Assembly: GCA_964531525.1 (NCBI GenBank)
Contig: CAZHDF010000066.1
Location: 1-17,559, forward strand
Length of the DNA stretch: 17,559 nucleotides
Source: CAYYWV01 sp964531525
GTDB lineage: Bacteria > Pseudomonadota > Alphaproteobacteria > JAAXGF01
Direction of reading: 5' to 3'
Shown here: positions 12,598-17,559 of the stretch, piece by piece
Layout of the letters: every line of letters begins with the position of its first letter
Position numbering within the stretch: position 1 is the first letter of the stretch
Notes under the pieces: generated by a model
What the model saw: the letters and a program-made list of their open reading frames with translations, nothing else
The model's database searches: none
Told to the model about the DNA's origin: nothing
Program-made: the position numbers and the translations under genes

Positions 12598-13590
12598 GTG
12601 ACTAGCCCTGGGCGACGCGAAATCGTGCTGGTCGCCGGGCTCGCGCTGCTGCTCGCGGCCCCCGGGGTCGCCGAGGCGCTGGGCGAGCCGTTCCTGACCA
12701 GCCTGTTCACGCGGATCGTCATCTACGCGCTCGCCGCGGCGAGCCTCGATCTGATCCTCGGCTACGGCGGGCTGGTGAGCTTCGGCCACGGGGCGTTCTT
12801 CGGCCTCGGCGGCTATGTGGTCGGCATCCTCGCCTTCCACGGCGCCGAGGGGACCGCGATCCCCTTCCTGCCGGGCGCGTGGACGGGCACCACGCTGGCC
12901 TTCATTGCCTGGCCCGCGGCGATCGCGGCGGCGGCGCTGTTCGCGCTCGTCATCGGGGCGTTGAGCCTGCGCACCAGCGGGGTCTATTTCATCATGATCA
13001 CGTTGGCGTTCGCGCAGATGCTCTATTTCTTCTTCGTCTCGCTGATGCTTTACGGCGGCGACGACGGGCTGAATCTGTGGGAGCGCTCGCGCATCCCGGG
13101 GCTCGACCTCTACGACGACACGACCTTCTATTACGTCTCGCTGGCGGCTCTGCTCGCCTTTCTCTATCTCGCGAAGCGGATCGTGAACGCGCGCTTCGGC
13201 AGGGTGATGCGCGGCTGCAAGCAGAACGAGCGCCGGATGCGGGCGCTCGGCTTTCCGACATACCGCTACCGACTCGCGGCCTTCGTGCTGGCGGGCGCGG
13301 GCGCCGGGCTCGCGGGCGCGCTGATCGCGAATCACACCGAGTTCGTCGGCCCCGGGCTTCTGCATTGGACCCGGTCGGGCGAGATCATGGTCATGGTCAT
13401 CCTGGGGGGCATGGGCACGCTCGCCGGGCCGGTGTTCGGCGCCGCAGCCTACCTGCTCGCCGAGGAGTTCCTGTCGCGCTACACCGAGCATTGGATTCTG
13501 TTTCTCGGCCTGTTCCTGATTTTCGTCGTGCTGTTCGCCAAGCGCGGCATTTACGGCTGGCTCGCGGGACCGGGGGCGCGCGATGGCTGA
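12598..13590 (+). CDS. livM: HAAT-type ABC permease LivM
   Basis: This is the second permease of the LivHM heterodimer, 330 aa. The hallmark LGYGGLVSFGHGAFFGLGGY lies at 54-73. The central transmembrane block SGVYFIMITLAFAQM is at 127-141. The ATPase-facing loop is GCKQNERRMRALGFPTYRYR (206-225), and the C-terminal GGMGTLAGPVFGAA (270-283) pairs with the LivH equivalent. The start is GTG 12598, with CAGGGG about 6 nt upstream. The stop overlaps the livG start by 8 nt (ATGGCTGA). Some LivM proteins have longer N-terminal domains; this one is the compact form. Confidence 0.95.
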   Translation: MTSPGRREIVLVAGLALLLAAPGVAEALGEPFLTSLFTRIVIYALAAASLDLILGYGGLVSFGHGAFFGLGGYVVGILAFHGAEGTAIPFLPGAWTGTTLAFIAWPAAIAAAALFALVIGALSLRTSGVYFIMITLAFAQMLYFFFVSLMLYGGDDGLNLWERSRIPGLDLYDDTTFYYVSLAALLAFLYLAKRIVNARFGRVMRGCKQNERRMRALGFPTYRYRLAAFVLAGAGAGLAGALIANHTEFVGPGLLHWTRSGEIMVMVILGGMGTLAGPVFGAAAYLLAEEFLSRYTEHWILFLGLFLIFVVLFAKRGIYGWLAGPGARDG

Positions 13591-14350
13591 GCCGATCCTC
13601 GAGGTCGAGGGGCTGACCAAGCGCTTCGGCGCCCTGGTCGCCAACGATTCGCTCTCGCTCGCGGTCGAGGTGGGCGCGGTCCACGCCCTGATCGGTCCCA
13701 ACGGCGCGGGCAAGACCACGGCGATCGCCCAGATCTCGGGCGAGCTGCGCCCGGACGGCGGGCGCATCCGCTTTCGCGGGCGCGACGTGACGGCGCTGCC
13801 GATCCACCGCCGGGCGCGGCTCGGGCTCGCGCGGTCCTACCAGATCACCAGCCTGTTTCCCGACTTCTCGGCGCTCGAAAACGTGGCGCTCGCGGTCCAG
13901 GCGCGCGCCGGGCACAGCTTCCGCTTCTGGAAACCGGCGCGGGGCGACGCGGCGCTCGACGGCCCGGCGCGCGACCTGTTGGACCGGGTCGGGCTGCGGG
14001 GGCGCGCCGACGTTCCGGCGGCCGAGCTCGCCCACGGCGAGCAACGTCAGCTCGAAATCGCCATGGCGCTCGCGACCAACCCTTCGATGCTGCTGCTCGA
14101 CGAACCGATCGCCGGCATGGGTCATGACGAGACCGGGCGCATGGTCGATCTTCTGCGCATGCTGCGCGACGGCGTGACGATCCTGCTCGTCGAGCACGAC
14201 ATGGACGTGGTGTTCGCGCTCGCCGACCGGATCACCGTGCTGGTCAAGGGCCGGGCGATCGCGAGCGGGCCGCCCGCCGCGATCCGCGCCGATCGCCGGG
14301 TGCGCGACGCCTATCTCGGCGAGGAGGCGGAGGTGGAGGGCGGGGAATGA
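13583..14350 (+). CDS. livG: HAAT-type ABC ATP-binding protein LivG
   Basis: This is one of the two ATPases of the importer, 255 aa. Walker A is GPNGAGKT (38-45), the Q-loop region SYQITSLFPDFSALENV follows, the signature is LAHGEQRQLEIA (149-160, not canonical LSGGQ but normal for LivG), and Walker B is LLLLDEPIAGMG. The H-loop His is in LLVEHDMDVV. The ATG at 13583 overlaps the livM end by 8 nt, behind a G-rich run. The stop overlaps livF by 4 nt (ATGA), so the two ATPases are translationally coupled and probably made in equal amounts. Confidence 0.95.
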   Translation: MAEPILEVEGLTKRFGALVANDSLSLAVEVGAVHALIGPNGAGKTTAIAQISGELRPDGGRIRFRGRDVTALPIHRRARLGLARSYQITSLFPDFSALENVALAVQARAGHSFRFWKPARGDAALDGPARDLLDRVGLRGRADVPAAELAHGEQRQLEIAMALATNPSMLLLDEPIAGMGHDETGRMVDLLRMLRDGVTILLVEHDMDVVFALADRITVLVKGRAIASGPPAAIRADRRVRDAYLGEEAEVEGGE

Positions 14351-15057
14351 CGATGCTCGCGCTCGACGGCGTCGAAACCTTCTACGGTCGCAGCCAGGCG
14401 CTGTTCGGCGTCTCGTTCTCGCTCGATGCGGGCGAGGTCGTGACCCTGATGGGGCGCAACGGCATGGGCAAGACCACGACGCTCCGCTCGATCATGGGGC
14501 TGACGCCGGCGGCGGCGGGCAGCATCCGCTTCCAGGGCCGCGAGATCCGGGGCTGGCCGAGCCACCGGATCGCGCGCCTCGGCATCGGCTACGTTCCCGA
14601 GGGCCGCCAGATCTTCCCCAACCTCACGGTGCGCGAGAACCTGATCGCGACCGCCGCCAACCACGCGGGCGCGGCCGATCCCTGGACGCTCGATCGGGTG
14701 CTCGATCTGTTTCCCCGGCTCGCCGGACGCGCCGACCAGGGCGGGCGGACGCTCTCGGGCGGCGAGCAGCAGATGCTCGCCATCGGCCGGGCGCTGATGA
14801 CCAACCCGGTGCTGATGATCCTCGACGAGGCGACCGAGGGGCTCGCCCCCATGGTCCGCGAGGAGATCTGGACCTGCCTCGAACACAACCTCAAGGACGC
14901 GGGCCAGGCGATCATCATCGTCGACCAGCGGCCCGAGGCCATGGCGCGGATCGCGGATCGCCATTACGTCATGGAAAAGGGCCGCATCGTCTGGTCGGGC
15001 TCGTCGGCCGATCTGCTCGCCGACACCGCCATGCAGCACCGCTATCTGGGCGTGTGA
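14347..15057 (+). CDS. livF: HAAT-type ABC ATP-binding protein LivF
   Basis: This is the second ATPase, 236 aa. Walker A is GRNGMGKTT (36-44), the family motif is GIGYVPEGRQIFPNLTVREN (79-98), the signature is LSGGEQQMLAIGRAL (136-150), and Walker B is LMILDEATEGLAP (156-168). At the H-loop position it has IIIVDQRPEA; LivF proteins often carry Gln instead of His here (VEQN), so this is a variant of a known pattern. The start is coupled to livG (ATGA) with a purine-rich GGAGGGCGGGGA upstream. The stop overlaps the GTG of the hydrolase gene by 4 nt. Confidence 0.95.
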   Translation: MTMLALDGVETFYGRSQALFGVSFSLDAGEVVTLMGRNGMGKTTTLRSIMGLTPAAAGSIRFQGREIRGWPSHRIARLGIGYVPEGRQIFPNLTVRENLIATAANHAGAADPWTLDRVLDLFPRLAGRADQGGRTLSGGEQQMLAIGRALMTNPVLMILDEATEGLAPMVREEIWTCLEHNLKDAGQAIIIVDQRPEAMARIADRHYVMEKGRIVWSGSSADLLADTAMQHRYLGV

Positions 15058-15929
15058 GCGGGATGGCCGCGCCGCCGCCGATCGATCCGGCCCTCGAGGC
15101 GCAATACAACATCCGCGCCCTGATTCCCGACCACGCGGAGATCTTCGCCCGCTGGCGCGAACGCTCGGCCGAGACGCGACGCCGCCGTCGCCGCCGGCGC
15201 GATTTCGCCTACGGCGCGGGCGCGGGCGAGACCCTCGATCTCTTCCTGCCCGATCCGCCGTCCGGTCGGGCGGGCCCGGTCCCGGTCCATCTGTTCATCC
15301 ACGGCGGCTACTGGCAGGCGATGGACAAGGACGACTTCTCCTTCGTCGCCGAGGCGCTGCTGGATGCCGGCGTCGCGGTCGCGGTGGTCGGCTACGCGCT
15401 CTGCCCGACGGTCGCGCTCGACGAGATCGTGGCGCAGATGCGCCGCGCGCTCGCCTGGATCGCGCGCGAGGCCCCGGGCTTCGGCGGCGATCCGGCGCGC
15501 ATCCAGATCGCGGGCCATTCGGCGGGCGGCCATCTCGTCGCCATGCTGATGGCGGACGAACGAAGCGCGCCCCTGATCCACAGCGGGGTTTCGATCAGCG
15601 GCCTGTTCGACCTCGCCCCCCTGCGCGCGACCGGCATCAACACGGCCCTCGGCCTGGATGCGGCGGCGGCGCGGCGCAACAGCCCGCTGTTCCTGGAACC
15701 CCGAACCGGGGACCGCGCGCCGCTGGTGCTCGCGGTCGGCGGGGCGGAGACCCCCGCCTTCCGCGCCCAATCGGACGCGCTGGCGAAAAGCTGGGGCGCG
15801 CGCGGCGTGCCGGTCCGCCGCCTCGACCTCGCCGGGCGCGACCACTTCGCCGCCCTCGACGCGCTCGCCGAGCCCGAAAGCGCGCTGTTCCGCGCCGCCC
15901 GCGACCTCGCGCTCGGCGACGCGCGATAG
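15054..15929 (+). CDS. Alpha/beta hydrolase, arylformamidase-like, coupled to the liv-type operon
   Basis: This 291-aa alpha/beta hydrolase has the oxyanion motif HGGYW (83-87), the nucleophile elbow GHSAGGH with Ser156 and a probable catalytic His264 in GRDHF. The layout FIHGGYWQAMDKDDFSFVAE, AETPAFRAQSD and DALAEPES resembles kynurenine formamidase (AFMID/KynB-type) and related carboxylesterases. The acid of the triad is not certain; Glu232 lies in the region where it is expected. GTG 15054 overlaps the livF stop by 4 nt (GTGA); ATG 15063 is an alternative only 3 codons later. A run of eight arginines at 42-49 is unusual. No kyn gene accompanies it, so an amide or ester delivered by the transporter is a better guess than tryptophan breakdown. 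The substrate is inference. Confidence 0.85.
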   Translation: MSGMAAPPPIDPALEAQYNIRALIPDHAEIFARWRERSAETRRRRRRRRDFAYGAGAGETLDLFLPDPPSGRAGPVPVHLFIHGGYWQAMDKDDFSFVAEALLDAGVAVAVVGYALCPTVALDEIVAQMRRALAWIAREAPGFGGDPARIQIAGHSAGGHLVAMLMADERSAPLIHSGVSISGLFDLAPLRATGINTALGLDAAAARRNSPLFLEPRTGDRAPLVLAVGGAETPAFRAQSDALAKSWGARGVPVRRLDLAGRDHFAALDALAEPESALFRAARDLALGDAR

Positions 15930-15985
15930 GGCGCCTCCGGCCCGATCCCGATTCCGCGCCGCAAAAAGGTCACATTCTCTCCACA

Positions 15986-15998
15986 AATCGGCCCGATT
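15986..15998. promoter_or_regulatory. Short palindrome upstream of the 64-aa gene
   Basis: AATCG-GCC-CGATT is a perfect 5-bp inverted repeat about 45 nt before the GTG of the small gene, in a gap without a clear -35/-10 pair. It may be an operator, but a repeat this short can occur by chance in GC-rich DNA. Confidence 0.2.
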
Positions 15999-16042
15999 CG
16001 GGGCCTAGAAAGGCATCGTCGAACGTTGAAGGAGACGCTGCC

Positions 16043-16237
16043 GTGACGCCTACCGAGATCGAGCGCTTGCTCCGCCGCGCAACAGCGGCCCTCTCCCAAG
16101 CTCGTATCTCCGAGTCCCAGGGTGACTTCGATGCGACCGAGCGTCTCTGCCGCACGGCGCGCGAGTGCCTGGTCCAGGCCCAGGGTGCCCTCGGCCAACG
16201 CCTCGACACCTATCCCCAGCCGGGAGCGCTGGGCTGA
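16043..16237 (+). CDS. Small helical protein of unknown function (64 aa)
   Basis: I do not recognise this protein. GTG 16043 follows a good AAGGAGA ribosome site about 8 nt upstream, and the gene ends shortly before a strong intrinsic terminator, so it looks like a real monocistronic gene. The sequence is mostly helix-forming: IERLLRRATAALSQARISES then GDFDATERLCRTARECLVQA, two amphipathic helices joined by a QGDFD turn, reminiscent of a single TPR-like helical hairpin. There are two cysteines (36 and 42) on the second helix. There is no signal peptide or membrane segment, so it is probably cytoplasmic. Its codon usage matches the region. Confidence 0.72.
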   Translation: MTPTEIERLLRRATAALSQARISESQGDFDATERLCRTARECLVQAQGALGQRLDTYPQPGALG

Positions 16238-16262
16238 CGCCCGGCGAACACCCCCCCAACTC

Positions 16263-16289
16263 GAGGTGCCTTCGGGCGCCTCTTTTTTT
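16263..16289 (+). terminator. Intrinsic terminator of the 64-aa gene
   Basis: GAGGTGCC-TTCG-GGCGCCTC forms an 8-bp stem (one G-U pair) with a stable UUCG tetraloop and is followed directly by seven T. It lies 26 nt after the stop codon. This is the clearest Rho-independent terminator in the window. Confidence 0.93.
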
Positions 16290-16336
16290 GTGAGCGAGGG
16301 ATCGGGCCGGCAAGGCCCTTCCGGCGCCCGCGCCCC

Positions 16337-16366
16337 TTGATCGGGCGGGCGCGGCTCATTTATATA
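16337..16366 (+). promoter_or_regulatory. Promoter of tRNA-Gly
   Basis: TTGATC at 16337-16342, an 18-nt spacer and TATATA at 16361-16366 precede the tRNA. The TTTATATAAA stretch stands out in very GC-rich surroundings. Transcription would begin near 16373, only a few bases before the mature 5' end. Confidence 0.55.
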
Positions 16367-16377
16367 AAGAGCGTCGC

Positions 16378-16451
16378 GCGGGTGTAGCTCAATGGTAGAG
16401 CAGGAGCTTCCCAAGCTTAAGACGAGGGTTCGATTCCCTTCACCCGCTCCA
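16378..16451 (+). tRNA. tRNA-Gly (anticodon CCC)
   Basis: The 74-nt cloverleaf includes the encoded CCA. The acceptor stem is GCGGGTG/CACCCGC with discriminator T73. The D-arm is GCTC-AATGGTA-GAGC, the anticodon loop is TTCCCAA (anticodon CCC) and the T-arm is GAGGG-TTCGATT-CCCTT. The top of the anticodon stem is weak (G27 opposite A43, G28-U42). It decodes GGG. Confidence 0.97.
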
Positions 16452-16465
16452 TTCCTTATCCGACG

Positions 16466-16489
16466 CGCCGGGGCCGGGCCCCGGCGTTT
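16466..16489 (+). terminator. Hairpin terminator between tRNA-Gly and the convergent DUF900 gene
   Basis: CGCCGGGGC-CGG-GCCCCGGCG is a perfect 9-bp stem with a 3-nt loop, starting 15 nt after the tRNA 3' end and followed by TTTCGCTT. The stem is strong and the T-run short. It lies between converging genes, so it may serve the tRNA transcript mainly and the minus-strand gene as well. Confidence 0.65.
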
Positions 16490-16492
16490 CGC

Positions 16493-17554
16493 TTAGCGGG
16501 ACGGCCGCCGCCGGGGAGTCCCGGGACTGCGCTTGCGTCTTGGGCGGATGCGGAAGCTACGGTCCTCGATGATCGCGTCGCGGTTCGGGACCTCGCCCGG
16601 GGCGCGGCCCGCGAGAACGGCATTCACGTCGGCGACGACCTCGGGACGCAACCGGTAATACTGATGGTTGGCGAGGTCGCCCCGCGAGACGTCGACCCGG
16701 CTGCAATCGACGAGCACCACCTTGCGCGGAATGCCGTCGCGGATCCGGGGGCCGTTCGCGCCCAGCCGGTCGGGGTTGCGCTTGGTCGCGTCGCTGATAA
16801 GCAGCGCCCGGTCGTCGGGGGTGAAATAGACCTGCACGGACCGGGCGAGGTCGGGCAGGCGGCGCAGCTTGTGGTCGTATTCGAAGGCGTCGTCGTCTTC
16901 GTCCGCCGCCATCAGGAACACGGTTTCGAAAAGGCGCGGCAGGCGGTCGCCGAGCTCGCGGCGGATCGCCTGGACCGCGTGGCGCAGGGCGTAGTTGCCC
17001 ATCGAATGGGCGACCAGATGGATCGACCGGTCGCAGTAGCGTTCGCGGTCGATCCCGGCGAGGAAGTCGCACAGCTTGAGGAAGGCGCGCGCGATGGCGA
17101 GCCCCGAGGCGCGCGCGTCGTCCCGGTCGCTGTAATACGATATGAACGGGGCCATCGCGCCGTCGGACGGCCAGGAGAACACGAAGACATCGGCCTCCTC
17201 GCCGCCCGGGCGGTACTTGTCCTTGATCTCGGCGGCGCGCGCGAGCGCCGTCTCGATATCGGTGGCGTAGCCGTGAAGCAGGCAGATGACATCGGTTTTC
17301 CGCTTCGCCATGCGTTCGCGCAGGGCCTCGAAGACCGCGAGGCTGCCGAGCCGCGGCGCGACGTCGGGCTCGGCGGGGATTGTCTCGGGCTCGAGGCGGA
17401 TGCGGCGAACCTCGTAATCGCGCCCCCGCTTGGCGACCTCGGCCGAGCCGAAGCGCAGCCAATGGGGGCCGCGCTCGTTGAAGGCGTTGCCGAAGCGCGG
17501 CGTGTCGCCCTCGGCGAGAATGTTCCGGTTGGTGGCGTAGAAAACCTCGATCAT
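16493..17554 (-). CDS. DUF900-type alpha/beta hydrolase
   Basis: This 353-aa protein matches the pattern of the DUF900 (alpha/beta hydrolase) family. The N-terminal IEVFYATNRN is characteristic, followed by CLLHGYATD (91-99) as the oxyanion region, VFVFSWPSDG (123-132), and the nucleophile elbow AHSMGN with Ser184. Asp247 or Asp248 (YFTPDDRALLISD) and His297 (LANHQYY) are plausible partners of the triad. There is no signal peptide; the C-terminal 22 residues are strongly basic. The natural substrate of the family is unknown to me. ATG 17554 is the only reasonable start, but only five bases precede it in the window, so its ribosome site and promoter are not visible. It is convergent with tRNA-Gly. 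Confidence 0.88.
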   Translation of the reverse strand: MIEVFYATNRNILAEGDTPRFGNAFNERGPHWLRFGSAEVAKRGRDYEVRRIRLEPETIPAEPDVAPRLGSLAVFEALRERMAKRKTDVICLLHGYATDIETALARAAEIKDKYRPGGEEADVFVFSWPSDGAMAPFISYYSDRDDARASGLAIARAFLKLCDFLAGIDRERYCDRSIHLVAHSMGNYALRHAVQAIRRELGDRLPRLFETVFLMAADEDDDAFEYDHKLRRLPDLARSVQVYFTPDDRALLISDATKRNPDRLGANGPRIRDGIPRKVVLVDCSRVDVSRGDLANHQYYRLRPEVVADVNAVLAGRAPGEVPNRDAIIEDRSFRIRPRRKRSPGTPRRRPSR

Positions 17555-17559
17555 GGCGC

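Noticed and set aside
11564..13767. Long minus-strand frames opposite livH and livM
   Set aside because: They are rich in Glu, Arg, His and Gln, the reverse complement of hydrophobic membrane codons; not real proteins.
16378..16451. tRNA-Gly as an integration site
   Set aside because: No duplicated tRNA 3' end and no integrase are present in the window, so there is no evidence for an attachment site.

Overview
The window comes from a high-GC bacterial chromosome and reads like an alphaproteobacterium, probably Rhodospirillales-like. The support is the very GC-rich codon usage with long spurious antisense frames, the gppA-rlmE-guaB-guaA gene order, tRNA genes with encoded CCA ends, and a perfect CtrA-type box (TTAA-N7-TTAA). 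The taxonomic placement is inference. I see no insertion sequence, prophage, CRISPR array, rRNA or integrase. The content is housekeeping and transport genes, with one small regulatory or partition-like island.

Layout. (1) 1-3400, minus strand: a polyamine-type (Pot family) ABC importer operon in the order substrate-binding protein, ATPase, permease, and the first codons of a probable second permease running off the left edge. A candidate sigma70 promoter precedes it and a GC-rich hairpin follows the binding-protein gene. (2) 3450-5000: a two-gene minus-strand cassette with an orphan ParA/ParF-like ATPase and a small ribbon-helix-helix (RHH) protein with a Cys-rich tail. It has no ParB gene. 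Upstream is an AT-rich island with a CtrA box and repeated ATTG tetramers. On the plus strand the same gap holds a promoter-hairpins-terminator arrangement that looks like an undescribed small RNA of about 170 nt. (3) 5049-10008, minus strand: Ppx/GppA phosphatase, RlmE, GuaB and GuaA, apparently one transcription unit joining (p)ppGpp or polyphosphate turnover, 50S maturation and GMP synthesis. (4) 10194-10267: tRNA-Gln(CUG), divergent from that unit. (5) 10413-15929, plus strand: a complete livKHMGF branched-chain-amino-acid-type (HAAT) ABC importer with a translationally coupled arylformamidase-like alpha/beta hydrolase as sixth gene. (6) 15930-16500: a 64-aa helical protein with its own Shine-Dalgarno and a textbook intrinsic terminator, then tRNA-Gly(CCC) with its promoter and a convergent terminator hairpin. 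(7) 16493-17554, minus strand: a DUF900-type alpha/beta hydrolase.

How the genes work together. The two ABC operons each place the binding-protein gene first, followed by a perfect GC-rich hairpin without a U-tract before the membrane and ATPase genes. That is a plausible device for making more binding protein than translocator. The liv-type operon overlaps at four of its five later junctions or has only a few bases between genes, so the terminal hydrolase probably acts on what the transporter imports. The most unusual part is 3492-5000: a ParF/ParG-like pair on a chromosome under a possible CtrA signal, next to a candidate sRNA. All functional calls are read from sequence motifs without database searches.
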